64,000 bases of DNA from Affinundibacterium seohonense (GTDB lineage: Bacteria; Pseudomonadota; Gammaproteobacteria; Burkholderiales; Burkholderiaceae_D). This document shows, piece after piece, positions 7,882 through 17,958 of the stretch. The notes below the pieces were generated by a model. That model had not been told where the DNA came from and searched no databases. It worked only from the letters and a program-made list of their open reading frames with translations. Both the position numbers and the translations under genes were made by a program. The stretch is taken from assembly GCF_014284305.1 (NCBI RefSeq), contig NZ_JACOFW010000014.1, positions 52,773 through 116,772 of the forward strand. The letters run 5' to 3'. Position 1 is the first letter of the stretch, and each line of letters starts with the position of its first letter.

Positions 7882-10839
7882 ATGAGATTGACTAAGCTGG
7901 CAGCGGCTATGCTCGCCATAGGATTTGCTTCGAGCGCATTCGCTGCGGACGAAGACGACAAAAAAGATAAGGTTCAACGAGTCGAAGTGACAGGCTCTAG
8001 CATCAAGCGAGTGAACGCTGAGACAGCATCGCCAGTGCAAGTGATCGATGCCAAACAAATCGAAAATATGGGGGCACGCACATTGCTGCAAGTGCTAGAT
8101 AATCTGCCTGCAGCGCGTCCGGCGCAGCAGGATTTCCGGTCTATGTTCACAGGCTCAGATGGCGCCTCACAAGCAAATTTGCGTGGTTTGGGAGCGCAAG
8201 GTACTTTGATTTTATTGAACGGTCGTCGCCTGTCTTTCTATGGCGCACCAGAAGGTTTTCAAACCCAGTTCGTCAATATCGACGCGATTCCTGCCGCTGC
8301 CATTGAGCGTATGGAAGTCCTGACTGATGGCGCCTCTGCTGTGTACGGTTCAGATGCCGTTGCCGGTGTGATTAACGTGATCACCAAGAAGTCGTATAGC
8401 GGATTGCAAGCGAGTGCGACGATTGACAGCTCAAGTGAAGTCAAGTCTTATGGCGAACGTCAGGCCAGCGCATTGTTTGGTATTGGCGATTTAGCGAAAG
8501 ATAACTACAACGTTTATGCCTCGGTGAATGTGTACAAACGAGATCGCATCGCATTAGAAGATACCTATCTGAAGCGTCCTGAGCAGTTTTACAAAAACAA
8601 TCCTAACTATGTCAGCAATTTCCGTATTAGTGAGGGCAGTCAGCCAGGCGTGTTAAATCCGGGAACTCTGTTTGTGTTTGATAAAAACGCCAATAATAAA
8701 CGCTATCAACAAGCCGCATCTGGTTGCTCAACGTTCATTACCGAAGGCTCCGGCACGCGTTGCGTTTGGAATACCTTGCCTTATTCTTTAGACACTGGCC
8801 CAACGTCAGAGCGCGCCACGATCTTTGTCAGCGGTCGCGTCAATCTGAATCAGGATTGGGAAGGTTTTGCAGAAGTTGCCTACACAGATATTGATATGCG
8901 TGGTGAAAATGGCCCACGTTCATTTAGTAGTGGTGGCGGTACAGCAAACTGGTATTCACGCAATACGGGAACGACTTTAAATACGTTCACTTATCCCTAC
9001 CTCGGTCCCAACAATGTGTACCTGAAAAACATGAGTGCCGACCTCAAAGATAAGATGGGCGGTGCTGCGGGTTTGACCTATTTAATGCAAGATGCTAAAG
9101 GTCATTTTGGTCAACAAAATACGGATAAAACCTATCGCATGATGGCCGGCCTGCGCGGCTCATTTGGTCAATGGGATTTTGAATCTGCGCTCGCGGTTGC
9201 CGGCAGTCATTCCACTTTGTATCAAACCGTGAATGTGAATAAAGATGGTTTCGAAAAAGCTTTCGGTCCATTCACAGTCGATCCTGTCACTAAACGCACT
9301 TATATTGCCGATAATCCTGCCTACCAATTTGGTGTGATTAGCGATAAAAATGCAGAGTTATTACGTCAAGCCTACCCGACTTTTGATATTCAATCTTGGA
9401 CTAAATTAGTCACCTGGGATGCCAAGTTGGAAGGGAGTTTGTTTAAGATGCCAGCGGGCGACGCACGAGCAGCCTTTGGCGTTAATTTGATGCGCGAAGA
9501 ATTTGAAACGCCAGGGAATAAAGATGCTGCTGATGGCAAGATCACACAGCAAGGTGGCTCCTGGTTTGATGGTTCTCGCACCATCGCGGCAGTATTTGGC
9601 GAGGCGATTTTTCCGTTAGCAAAAAATTTGGAAGTCAATACCGCAGCACGTATTGATAAGTACCCAAATTTTGCCGCCAATCTGGCACCGAAAGTCGGTG
9701 TGACTTATCGACCTATCAGTGACCTCTTGATTCGAAGTACCTATTCTCAAGGATTCCGTGCACCGAATTTGGCAGAGTCTGGCATCGGTGGTGTATATGC
9801 ACAGCGTGGTGGGATGCGTGACACCGTACGTTGCGATGAGACGAATGCGATTGCAAAAACTTTGATGAAATCGGTTAGCACGACTGATCAGGATTTGGGC
9901 AAGTCCTTATTGAACTCTAACTGCAGCATCAATATCGGCGGATTGACGCCACCGAATCCAGATCTGCAACCGGAAAAAGCCAAGATCAGCACCTTTGGTT
10001 TAGTCTATCAAGCTAGCAAACAGTTTGATATCTCAGCTGACTATTGGTTCGTGTATCGTCGCAATGAAATCGTGCGCCAAGATTTTACTGAGGTCTACGA
10101 TCAAGCAGTTGAAAAATACGGCCCAGCTCTCATCGGTGCTCCGAATGCGGTGCGTGCACCCATCACTGATTTTGATAAAGCAAATATGGCGGCGGTCGCT
10201 GGTATGTGTGCGAATCCGGCAAATGCGGCAGCTTGTGCAGGTGGTGTACCGAAGTACTCAGTGGGTATCTTGGCTGGCTTGACGAATAAGTATATGAATC
10301 GCGGTCGCACCATGATCGATGGTTTCGATATTGATGCCCATGCCCGCTTCGATCTCGGTACTTATGGCAAGTTGAATTTTGGAACCTCCGCAACGATCAT
10401 GAATCGCAATGCCTATAACGGCGATGATGGTTATGGTTTTTCACAAAATTATGTGGGTTATTACGGTAATCCAAAGTTGCGTGCAAACTTGAATGCTGAC
10501 TGGCTGTATGGCAATTTCACGACTAGTGTATTCGTGAATTACACGGGTGGTTCTAAGTGGGCTTACGATAAGAATGACGAGGAAAATAATAATCCTCAAT
10601 CTTGTACCGCAGCCGATGTCGCCGTTGATCCAAAAAATTGTGGTGGCGCACCAGCATTTAAAACTGTTAACTTGAGTTTGGGCTGGACACCAGTTAAGAA
10701 CTTGCGTTTGGGTTTAAATATCAAGAATGTTATGAATACCAAACCATTCTTTGATCCTTACGGCTGGGAAGGTTACAACCACGCTTTGAATTTATTTGGA
10801 CGTGTCGTGAGTGTATCGGCGAGCTACAAATTTAAGTAA
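7882..10839 (+). CDS. TonB-dependent outer membrane receptor
   Basis: Outer-membrane active importer of unknown substrate, 985 residues. A signal peptide (about 1-22, ending SSAFA) is followed by an acidic/lysine stretch and RVEVTGSSIKRVN. The plug (about 50-165) contains LILLNGRRLSFYG, MEVLTDGASAVYGSDAVAGV and VITKKS, followed by a long beta-barrel ending in SASYKFK. Several cysteine pairs occur in predicted outer loops. AGGAGATTAAA before the ATG is a strong ribosome site. It resembles the receptor at 331-3192 in architecture but differs in the barrel, so the two probably take different ligands. The neighbours do not indicate the substrate. Confidence 0.92.
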   Translation: MRLTKLAAAMLAIGFASSAFAADEDDKKDKVQRVEVTGSSIKRVNAETASPVQVIDAKQIENMGARTLLQVLDNLPAARPAQQDFRSMFTGSDGASQANLRGLGAQGTLILLNGRRLSFYGAPEGFQTQFVNIDAIPAAAIERMEVLTDGASAVYGSDAVAGVINVITKKSYSGLQASATIDSSSEVKSYGERQASALFGIGDLAKDNYNVYASVNVYKRDRIALEDTYLKRPEQFYKNNPNYVSNFRISEGSQPGVLNPGTLFVFDKNANNKRYQQAASGCSTFITEGSGTRCVWNTLPYSLDTGPTSERATIFVSGRVNLNQDWEGFAEVAYTDIDMRGENGPRSFSSGGGTANWYSRNTGTTLNTFTYPYLGPNNVYLKNMSADLKDKMGGAAGLTYLMQDAKGHFGQQNTDKTYRMMAGLRGSFGQWDFESALAVAGSHSTLYQTVNVNKDGFEKAFGPFTVDPVTKRTYIADNPAYQFGVISDKNAELLRQAYPTFDIQSWTKLVTWDAKLEGSLFKMPAGDARAAFGVNLMREEFETPGNKDAADGKITQQGGSWFDGSRTIAAVFGEAIFPLAKNLEVNTAARIDKYPNFAANLAPKVGVTYRPISDLLIRSTYSQGFRAPNLAESGIGGVYAQRGGMRDTVRCDETNAIAKTLMKSVSTTDQDLGKSLLNSNCSINIGGLTPPNPDLQPEKAKISTFGLVYQASKQFDISADYWFVYRRNEIVRQDFTEVYDQAVEKYGPALIGAPNAVRAPITDFDKANMAAVAGMCANPANAAACAGGVPKYSVGILAGLTNKYMNRGRTMIDGFDIDAHARFDLGTYGKLNFGTSATIMNRNAYNGDDGYGFSQNYVGYYGNPKLRANLNADWLYGNFTTSVFVNYTGGSKWAYDKNDEENNNPQSCTAADVAVDPKNCGGAPAFKTVNLSLGWTPVKNLRLGLNIKNVMNTKPFFDPYGWEGYNHALNLFGRVVSVSASYKFK

Positions 10840-10846
10840 GTCATAG

Positions 10847-10885
10847 CAAAAAAACGAAGCCCGACACGTGTGCCGGGCTTCGTGT
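10847..10885. terminator. Terminator between convergent receptor and ppiB genes
   Basis: A hairpin with stem CGAAGCCCG / CGGGCTTCG lies between two genes that point toward each other. The A-run on its left is a T-run when read on the minus strand, so it fits ppiB best and may also serve the receptor gene. Confidence 0.75.
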
Positions 10886-10919
10886 ACAGATGGCGATGTT
10901 CGCCGCTCTGTTAGTTCAA

Positions 10920-11432
10920 TTAGCCACGTGAATCTAAGACTTCATTCCACTTCGCGACCAATTCTGCTTGTTGCGCCAACAAATCCGTAGTGTCACCTTC
11001 CACAGTAACTTTTTCCATCACATCGCCTTTGGCAATGCTGTCGACAACTTTTTGGTCGTCAGCGCTGACCACCACGCCGAACACGGTATGCTTGCCGTTC
11101 AAATGCGGTGTCGCACCATGTGTAATGAAAAATTGACTACCATTCGTGCCCGGACCTGCGTTTGCCATCGACAAGATACCCGCTTTGTCATGACGCAACT
11201 CGCTGGTGCATTCATCTTTAAAGCGATAACCAGGGCCACCCATACCGGTACCGTCTGGGCAACCGCCTTGAATCATGAAATCACTGATGACGCGATGAAA
11301 GTTTAAGCCGTCATAGTAACCACGTTGAATCAAATTGACGAAGCTGGCGCAGGTGACTGGTGTTTGATCGGCAAACAGATTGATGTTGATGGTACCTTTG
11401 TTAGTTTGCATGATGACTTTGAGCTGGCTCAT
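10920..11432 (-). CDS. ppiB: Peptidyl-prolyl cis-trans isomerase, cyclophilin type
   Basis: Cytoplasmic cyclophilin that catalyses proline cis-trans isomerisation during protein folding. The 170 residues have no signal peptide, which separates it from periplasmic PpiA. Core motifs are [13 protein letters not shown] (catalytic Arg), [27 protein letters not shown] and HTVFGVV. AGAGGAAAC directly upstream of the ATG is a good ribosome site. It is a single gene convergent with the preceding receptor. Confidence 0.95.
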   Translation of the reverse strand: MSQLKVIMQTNKGTININLFADQTPVTCASFVNLIQRGYYDGLNFHRVISDFMIQGGCPDGTGMGGPGYRFKDECTSELRHDKAGILSMANAGPGTNGSQFFITHGATPHLNGKHTVFGVVVSADDQKVVDSIAKGDVMEKVTVEGDTTDLLAQQAELVAKWNEVLDSRG

Positions 11433-11736
11433 AGTTTCCTCTTAGTGTTTTAAAATTGAAAAGACGGCTGTACTGAACGTCCAGCCTTGATTGATATTGA
11501 GGTTGCCATTCTACCAGTTCAGCTAGCGGACCGACGATTTCGACAGAAGCTCGTACGACTGCTGTCATACCAGTTTAATTGTTCTTTGTTACAATCGAAA
11601 CTCGAAGCCGGCTCATCATAGCCGTTTTGGTGATTAGGCGATCTCACAAAGACAGCAAATTTCCCGTAAATTTGCCGACACCAACATCGATTTAGAATGC
11701 TCAGAAGCACTGAGCAATTTTTCGTTAGTCTTTTCC
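11433..11736. other. Divergent promoter region of ppiB and the DUF3422 gene
   Basis: About 300 bases without a convincing gene. It must hold the two divergent promoters. No repeats or operator-like palindromes were recognised. Confidence 0.5.
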
Positions 11737-13113
11737 ATGAGTCCGTCTATGCATTTCTTTGAATTGAATCACTGTGATCGGGTAGCACTCTCGGCGGAAA
11801 TTCATTCGCGCCCCTTTTTGAGTTTGACTGCTCCCGAATTGATTTCTCATCTTGCCGTATATCCGCGAGATAAATCCGAGACAGGGATCGCCATACAACA
11901 GCAACAACATGCCTTGTTGTTGGCTTTGTGCAGTCACTTTGCAGTCACTGCGCCGGCACCGGAAGCGAAATATTTTTATTTTGACTTTGGTCCATTTCGT
12001 TTGAAATGGGAGTCCCATACCGAATTCGCGACTTACACCTTTGCCCAGCATCAAGAACTCCCATTGAGTTTGGAGCAGGCGCTAGTGCAAATGCCAATTA
12101 CGCGCCTGCCTGAAGGCTGGTTGCATCGTTTACAAGGGAGTGTGTTGGTTGCCGCTCACTTAATTTTAGATAATCGACCTATCAGTGCATCGGCTTTTTC
12201 TCAAGAGATTCAAAGTCTGTTTAGAGGACATACGCTGGCAGCAAGTTGTGTCATGCAGGGCGGAGAATTTTGGTCGGACTTTGTCGTGCATGCGGATGGT
12301 TTTTCCCGTTTCGTGATTCGTGATGTGGATATGCGTGCGCAACAAGCAGGTAGGTTAGCGCAAAGAATATTGGAAATTGAAACTTATCGCATGATGGCAT
12401 TGCTAGGATTACCGCTTGCGCAAGCTACCACGCCGCAATTGAATTTGATCGAGAGTCAATTGGTAGAATTGACAACCGCGATGGTGGCCGCGGATCACGC
12501 CATGAGTGAGCAAGGTATCGATAAAGAGACTGATGCGGAGCGCCATTTGTTGGAGAAAATCACGCATTTGGCCGCGCGTATCGAGAAGCTCTCGCTGGAA
12601 AATAATTATCGTTTTTCGGCGTCCAAGGCCTATTTCAAACTTGTGCTTGCCCGTATCGAAGAGTTACGCGAGCAGCGTATTGAAGGCCTGCCAATGGTGG
12701 CGGAATTTATGGATAGACGATTGACGCCAGCTATGAATACCTGTGATGCGGTCGCCAATCGCCAAGAGGCACTGGCACGACGCATCGCGAATTCGAACGA
12801 CTTATTGCGCACCCGTGTCGGTATCGTACAAGAAATGCAGAACCGAAAAATCCTACAATCGCTCAATGCCCGCGCTGCGCAACAATTGCATTTACAGCAG
12901 GCTGTGGAAGGGTTGTCGGTTGCAGCCATTTCCTACTATGTGATCGGTCTTTTTGGTTATGCGTCAAAAGCGGCTAAAGAGTTTGGCTGGATCGCACAGG
13001 TCGATATTGCCGTGGGAATTGCGGTGCCCTTGGTACTAGGTGCCGTGTGGTTGGGTTTGCGACGTATGCATCACGTGTTGCAAGCAAAACAGCAGGACAA
13101 GGCGCATTTCTAG
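11737..13113 (+). CDS. DUF3422 family membrane-anchored protein
   Basis: Protein of unknown function, 458 residues. The N-terminus (LNHCDRVALSAEIHSRPF) matches the opening of DUF3422 proteins, which is a recollection of the family, not a search. The middle (about 240-380) is rich in Glu, Arg and Leu heptads and is probably coiled coil. The C-terminus has two hydrophobic segments (about 390-412 and 424-444) that would anchor it to the inner membrane with most of the protein in the cytoplasm. No clear ribosome site precedes the ATG. It is followed after 117 bases by a histone-deacetylase-like gene in the same direction. Confidence 0.85.
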   Translation: MSPSMHFFELNHCDRVALSAEIHSRPFLSLTAPELISHLAVYPRDKSETGIAIQQQQHALLLALCSHFAVTAPAPEAKYFYFDFGPFRLKWESHTEFATYTFAQHQELPLSLEQALVQMPITRLPEGWLHRLQGSVLVAAHLILDNRPISASAFSQEIQSLFRGHTLAASCVMQGGEFWSDFVVHADGFSRFVIRDVDMRAQQAGRLAQRILEIETYRMMALLGLPLAQATTPQLNLIESQLVELTTAMVAADHAMSEQGIDKETDAERHLLEKITHLAARIEKLSLENNYRFSASKAYFKLVLARIEELREQRIEGLPMVAEFMDRRLTPAMNTCDAVANRQEALARRIANSNDLLRTRVGIVQEMQNRKILQSLNARAAQQLHLQQAVEGLSVAAISYYVIGLFGYASKAAKEFGWIAQVDIAVGIAVPLVLGAVWLGLRRMHHVLQAKQQDKAHF

Positions 13114-13230
13114 CGACGTTGCACACCCTTGATGCAGCGCAAAGTCCCTTGGTTCTGGCTTTACTGGTGCTAGTGATGAGACTAGAATCGGGTGAATGAT
13201 TGATCGATTCCTTACTCAGGAGTATTTCCT

Positions 13231-14166
13231 TTGCTAGCAGCCTACATCACCCATACCGATTGCCAAAAACACGATATGGGCAATCACCATCCCGAGTCTC
13301 CTGAACGATTAGGTGCTGTCAATGATCAGCTTTTGATTAAGGGTTTGCTCGACTATATGGAGCAAGTCGACGCACCACTTGCGACTCGCGAGCAATTAGC
13401 CCGCGCGCACAGTGTTAGTTATTTGGATGAATTTGCCGAAATTGCTCAACAGGTACCCGAAGGGGGGCGTGTCCAGATTGATCCCGATACCAATATCAAT
13501 GAATTTTCCTATCAAGCGGCTTTGCGTTCGGCAGGGGCGGCGGTATTGGCTGCGAATTTGGTGGCATCAGGGCAGGCTCCGGTGGCTTTTTGCAATATTC
13601 GTCCACCAGGACATCATGCCGAACGCAGCAATGCGGGTGGTTTCTGTTTCTTTAACAATATTGTGGTTGGCATACGCCATGCGATGGCACAACATGGCAT
13701 TGAACGTATTGCATTGATCGATTTTGATGTCCATCATGGTAATGGCAGCGAAGATATTTTGTTTAATGATCCGGGTGTTCTCATGTGTTCGATTTTTGAG
13801 AAGAATCTGTATCCATTTTGTGGTGATGTTCCCATGGGATCGAACATGATTAACGTCGGTTTACCCTCGCGCTCAGGAAGTGATGCATTTCGCCAAGCTG
13901 TTAGAGAAGTTTGGATTCCTGCGTTGGATAAATTTCAGCCAGAGATGATTTTTATTTCGGCAGGTTTTGACGCGCATCGAGAAGACGATATGGGAAATCT
14001 GGCTTTGGTCGAAGCCGATTATGAATGGGTAACCAAGCAGCTAGTGCAGATCGCACAACGCTATGCGCATGGTCGAATTGTCTCTTGTCTTGAGGGTGGT
14101 TATGACCTGTCTTCCTTGGGACGTAGTGCTGCTGCCCACGTACGGGTATTGATCGGCGCTGATTGA
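13231..14166 (+). CDS. Histone deacetylase family protein
   Basis: Zinc-dependent hydrolase of the arginase/deacetylase fold (HDAC superfamily). Bacterial members remove acetyl groups from lysines, polyamines or small amides. Visible active-site features are HPESPERL near the N-terminus, RPPGHHAE (tandem active-site histidines), FCFFNN, DFDVHHGNG (zinc Asp and His) and SAGFDAHRED (zinc Asp). The length of 311 is normal. The start is a TTG at 13231, supported by AGGAG at suitable spacing; no ATG gives the conserved N-terminus. The next gene in the same direction is a Pat-type protein acetyltransferase, which suggests but does not prove an acetylation/deacetylation pair. Confidence 0.93.
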   Translation: MLAAYITHTDCQKHDMGNHHPESPERLGAVNDQLLIKGLLDYMEQVDAPLATREQLARAHSVSYLDEFAEIAQQVPEGGRVQIDPDTNINEFSYQAALRSAGAAVLAANLVASGQAPVAFCNIRPPGHHAERSNAGGFCFFNNIVVGIRHAMAQHGIERIALIDFDVHHGNGSEDILFNDPGVLMCSIFEKNLYPFCGDVPMGSNMINVGLPSRSGSDAFRQAVREVWIPALDKFQPEMIFISAGFDAHREDDMGNLALVEADYEWVTKQLVQIAQRYAHGRIVSCLEGGYDLSSLGRSAAAHVRVLIGAD

Positions 14167-14189
14167 CACAAATTGGAGACAATCGCTGC

Positions 14190-14219
14190 AATCAATCAAT
14201 CAATCAATCGATCGATCAA
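14190..14219. repeat. ATCA/ATCG tetranucleotide repeat
   Basis: A run of seven to eight tetranucleotide units (ATCA changing to ATCG and back) sits 28 bases before the ATG of the acetyltransferase gene, so changes in copy number could alter promoter spacing or leader length. Confidence 0.8.
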
Positions 14220-14247
14220 ACAAATTTGATTTTCTTTAAGTGAGAAC

Positions 14248-16929
14248 ATGATGAACAAGCATTACCTCAGCTCTTTGTTTTCTCCACGCTCGGTGGTGGT
14301 GTTTGCCGGCGATCTAAACGCAACAGAATTGCAGACGTCAGTAACTCGGGTTTTTTTGCAGCATTTGGAGAGTAAAGAATTTCAGGGAACCGTGACATAT
14401 CTGGACAGTCGCGTGAAGGGAACTCTGGGGGATTTGGCGAATTCGCGTGCCGATTTGGCTATTTTGGCGTTACCCAATGCTGAGTTAAATGCGGCATTAG
14501 AGGTTGTCGGGCGTATCCAATGCCGCTCGGCCTTAATTTTATCAATCGGTGTTGATGCGGCGCAGGCTAAAAGCTTACATAAAATCGCTAAGCAGCATGG
14601 CATCTCTTTGCTTGGTCCTAATAGCCTGGGTTTTCAACGTCCCAAAGCGCATTTGAATGCCAGCGCACTAGGTAAGTTGGCGCAACCGGGCTCACTTGCG
14701 GTGGTCTCGCAGTCGGGAGCTTTAACCAGTTCGATACTAGATTGGGCTGCCAAAAACGGGGTGGGATTTTCGGCAGTGGTATCGCTGGGCGTCAATACTG
14801 CGGTGGATTTGGCTCAGGTGTTAGATTTTTTGGCGGATGATGCGGCGACGCAGACAATTGTTGTGTATATCGAAGGGATTAAAAACGCCCGCCGCTTTAT
14901 GAGTTCTTTGCGTGCTGCCGCCAATTCTAAACCTGTGATCGTGCTGAAGTCAGGGCGTAAGCCAGATGGATCTAAAGCTGCCTTAACGCATTCTGGCAAT
15001 ATCGTTGGTAGCGACGCGATCTTTGACGCCGCTTTGCAACGTGCTGGCGCCGTGCGAGTGCATTCCATGGTGCAGTTGTTTGCTGCTGCAAAATGTCTGT
15101 CGGCACGGTATTTACCAGTTGGCAGGCGTTTAGCCATCATTTCCAATGGCGGTGGTCCCGCTGTCTTGGCAGCTGATTTTGTCAATGAAGTGAAATTGGA
15201 AATGGCGAAATTGCCAGCCGACGTGGTAAAGAATTTATACAAAAAAATCTCACCTTATGCGGCACTGGAGGAGCTAATCGATTTATCGCAAGACGCGAAT
15301 GCTGAGCATTACCGCGCAGCAGTGACGGCTTGTGCGCACTGTAATGAGGTCGATGGCATCTTAGTGATCCTGTCACCGATCGCCGGCGTTGATACCGGCG
15401 CCATCGCGCAAGTGTTGGCCGATATGCAGGCGACCGTCGGTAAGCCTTTGATTAGTTGTTGGATGGGCGATGAAAAAGTGACTGCGGCACGCACCATTTT
15501 ATTTAAAGCCGGTATTCCTAGCTTTAGAACGCCAGAAGCCGCCGTTGACGCTTTTAATCATGTCTCGCTATTCCATCGGAATCAACAACTGTTGCGTCAG
15601 GTGCCGCCACCCTTATCGCAGTTAGCCAAGCCGGATTTAGAAGGTGCGCGTATCTTGATTGAGAGCGTGTTGGCGGAAAGGCGTAAAGTGCTGACAGAGA
15701 TGGAGTCAAAAGCATTGCTGTCGGCTTTTCATATTCCAGTCACAAAGACGATGTTGGCGCGTAGCTCTACCGAAGCCATGCTAGTGGCGAATCAACTTGG
15801 CTATCCAGTGGCTTTAAAAATCGATTCCGCCGATATTTCACATAAATCCGATGTGCAAGGCGTGTTGTTGAATGTGGCGAATGCGACGGGTGTACGAGAT
15901 GGCTGGCAAAACATGTTGCAACGTGTGACGCAGTTGCGACCCGATGCCAAAATGAATGGTGTCACCGTGCAAAATATGTCGGGTAAGCCAGAAGGGCGGG
16001 AGCTATTTATTGGTGTCTCGACCGATGAGTTGTTTGGCCCTGTGATCTCATTTGGTGCCGGTGGCGTCATGATCGAATTGATCGCGGATCGCGCGATTGA
16101 ACTACCACCTTTAAATCAATTTTTGGCGCACCGATTGATTGATCGCGTACGTTGTGCTGAGATGCTGGGCAATTGGCGAGGTTCGCCACCAGTGCATCGT
16201 GAGGCATTAGAGCAAATCTTGCTCAGGGTTTCAGAGATGGTCTGTGCCTTACCGCAATTACGTGAAATGGATATCAATCCTCTGATTATCGATGAGCATG
16301 GTGCCTTAGCGGTGGATGCTCGGATTGTGGTCGATCATTCGCCGTCAGAGCCTGGCCATTATGAACATTTGGCGATTTCACCGTATCCTTCCGATAAAGA
16401 AACTGAATGGCCTTTACGTGACGGACGCATTTATGTTCTTCGTCCATTGCATCCGCATGATGCCGAAATGTTGCAGGACTTAGTCAGACGCTTATCACCT
16501 GAGAGTCGCTACTTCCGTTTTGTATCTTCCATGCGTGAATTGTCAGATCGGATGTTGGCCAAATTCACCTTAATCGATTATGACCGCGAGATGGCGCTGG
16601 TGGCAATTTATACAGAACGTCATCCACAGGAAGATGGAAGTTTTCAAGAGACCACGCGTATCATCGGCGTGTCGCGTTATGTCACCAACCCCGATAAAAG
16701 TACCTGCGAATTTTCTTTATTGATTGCCGACGATTTTGCTGGGCAGGGGCTCGGTACCCGTTTGATGCAGTCGATTATTGATGTGGCTCGTAGTCGAGGA
16801 TTGGCATACATTGAAGGCCTAGTCTTGACGAATAATACCAATATGTTGCGCCTGATGCGTAGCTTGGAATTTGACGTTAGATCTTATCCAGAAGATCCTG
16901 ATTTCCGTTTGTGTGTCAAGGCACTTTGA
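14248..16929 (+). CDS. Acyl-CoA synthetase (NDP-forming)-like protein lysine acetyltransferase with GNAT domain
   Basis: Pat/YfiQ-type protein acetyltransferase, predicted to acetylate enzymes such as acetyl-CoA synthetase using acetyl-CoA. The 893 residues contain, in order: a CoA-binding Rossmann domain (about 5-130, ending LLGPNSLGF), succinyl-CoA-ligase-like flavodoxin domains (about 145-460, with VVSQSGALTSSILDWAA), an ATP-grasp-like domain (about 480-705, with GYPVALKIDS, SHKSDVQGV and LREMDINPLI), and a C-terminal GNAT domain (about 715-890, with FSLLIADDFAGQGLGTRLM as the acetyl-CoA loop). Size and order match the long Pat class. It begins 81 bases after the deacetylase-family gene and shares its direction. 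Confidence 0.92.
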   Translation: MMNKHYLSSLFSPRSVVVFAGDLNATELQTSVTRVFLQHLESKEFQGTVTYLDSRVKGTLGDLANSRADLAILALPNAELNAALEVVGRIQCRSALILSIGVDAAQAKSLHKIAKQHGISLLGPNSLGFQRPKAHLNASALGKLAQPGSLAVVSQSGALTSSILDWAAKNGVGFSAVVSLGVNTAVDLAQVLDFLADDAATQTIVVYIEGIKNARRFMSSLRAAANSKPVIVLKSGRKPDGSKAALTHSGNIVGSDAIFDAALQRAGAVRVHSMVQLFAAAKCLSARYLPVGRRLAIISNGGGPAVLAADFVNEVKLEMAKLPADVVKNLYKKISPYAALEELIDLSQDANAEHYRAAVTACAHCNEVDGILVILSPIAGVDTGAIAQVLADMQATVGKPLISCWMGDEKVTAARTILFKAGIPSFRTPEAAVDAFNHVSLFHRNQQLLRQVPPPLSQLAKPDLEGARILIESVLAERRKVLTEMESKALLSAFHIPVTKTMLARSSTEAMLVANQLGYPVALKIDSADISHKSDVQGVLLNVANATGVRDGWQNMLQRVTQLRPDAKMNGVTVQNMSGKPEGRELFIGVSTDELFGPVISFGAGGVMIELIADRAIELPPLNQFLAHRLIDRVRCAEMLGNWRGSPPVHREALEQILLRVSEMVCALPQLREMDINPLIIDEHGALAVDARIVVDHSPSEPGHYEHLAISPYPSDKETEWPLRDGRIYVLRPLHPHDAEMLQDLVRRLSPESRYFRFVSSMRELSDRMLAKFTLIDYDREMALVAIYTERHPQEDGSFQETTRIIGVSRYVTNPDKSTCEFSLLIADDFAGQGLGTRLMQSIIDVARSRGLAYIEGLVLTNNTNMLRLMRSLEFDVRSYPEDPDFRLCVKAL

Positions 16930-16943
16930 ACATGGTAGGCGGA

Positions 16944-17720
16944 TTAAGACTTTGATTTATGTTTGCGTGCGTAATACTTTTCAATATAGTCTGGGCGTAC
17001 CAGTGCTTGGAAGTAGTTTGGTATCCATGGACGCGCCGATAGCATAAAGCTCATCCTATGTTTTTCTTCAAAAGGCAGCGTCGCGTCTTGCCTATGTTGA
17101 TCTGAGATGTCGCGTGCCAATTGCATCAGGCGTGTGAGGAACACGCCGCTTGATTGCTTAGAGAGCATGACGCTGACAAACTGCATTAAATCATGCTTAC
17201 CATCAAAATTGGAATCAAGATAATCCGCGAAGGACTCGCGCCGGTGAAACTTTTGAATCGGGCCATTGGGAATCCAGCGAAACGTCCTAGATAGCAGCAA
17301 TTTGATTCTATTGTTCGGCAATAATTCTATGATGCGTAAATGATCGAGTCGCACCAGATAGGCGACCACTTCGGCTTCGGTCATTGCATAGATGTCGATG
17401 ATTTGTTGCAAGGACAGGTAATTCATTGCTGAAACCGCGACAATAAATTTTTTGGGATCGCTGATTAATTCTTCTTCTTGATCATAGCTCAGTTCATCAA
17501 TTAAAGACTCTTCATAACTTCGTGCAGTTAAATCGTGCAAGCTAATTTGCGCCGCATCGAGAATTTGATCTAGCCGATGCAGGGTCAGATTTTTAGACGC
17601 AAACATGCGTTTGATGCTCGACTCTGAAACTGAGATTTTTTGTGCCAAATCCATATAGGTAATCCGACGTGATTTCAGTTCGCGCTTAAGGACGTCGATG
17701 AGCGTAGATGCTTTTGTCAT
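16944..17720 (-). CDS. XRE-family helix-turn-helix regulator with unknown C-terminal domain
   Basis: Probable DNA-binding regulator, 258 residues. The N-terminal 60 residues form a Cro/C1-type helix-turn-helix (TYMDLAQKISVSESSIKRMF). The rest (about 75-258) has no domain I recognise; it is mostly helical with LYS/ARG-rich ends and includes WIPNGPIQKFHRRESFADYL. Similar HTH proteins of this size occur alone in proteobacterial genomes. It is convergent with the acetyltransferase gene, with a 14-base gap, and has its own 220-base upstream region. Targets are unknown. Confidence 0.85.
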   Translation of the reverse strand: MTKASTLIDVLKRELKSRRITYMDLAQKISVSESSIKRMFASKNLTLHRLDQILDAAQISLHDLTARSYEESLIDELSYDQEEELISDPKKFIVAVSAMNYLSLQQIIDIYAMTEAEVVAYLVRLDHLRIIELLPNNRIKLLLSRTFRWIPNGPIQKFHRRESFADYLDSNFDGKHDLMQFVSVMLSKQSSGVFLTRLMQLARDISDQHRQDATLPFEEKHRMSFMLSARPWIPNYFQALVRPDYIEKYYARKHKSKS

Positions 17721-17958
17721 AAGACTAATTAAATCCTAAAAAAGTATCGAAAAATGATACAGCAAGTTACGGAATTTGCCACTTTCTGTTTGTTGCTTGT
17801 TAGAAAACGCTACCGTCAGTGATAATGCTTGGCTTTTTGATCAAGATGCGTTCGGCTACTCTGGACGTTAAGTTCTACGCCAGCGATAGGCGAACAGACA
17901 GACGAGGCAAAATAAGACAAGAATAAATAAAATTAAACGTGGCGTGAGGATGATAAAT

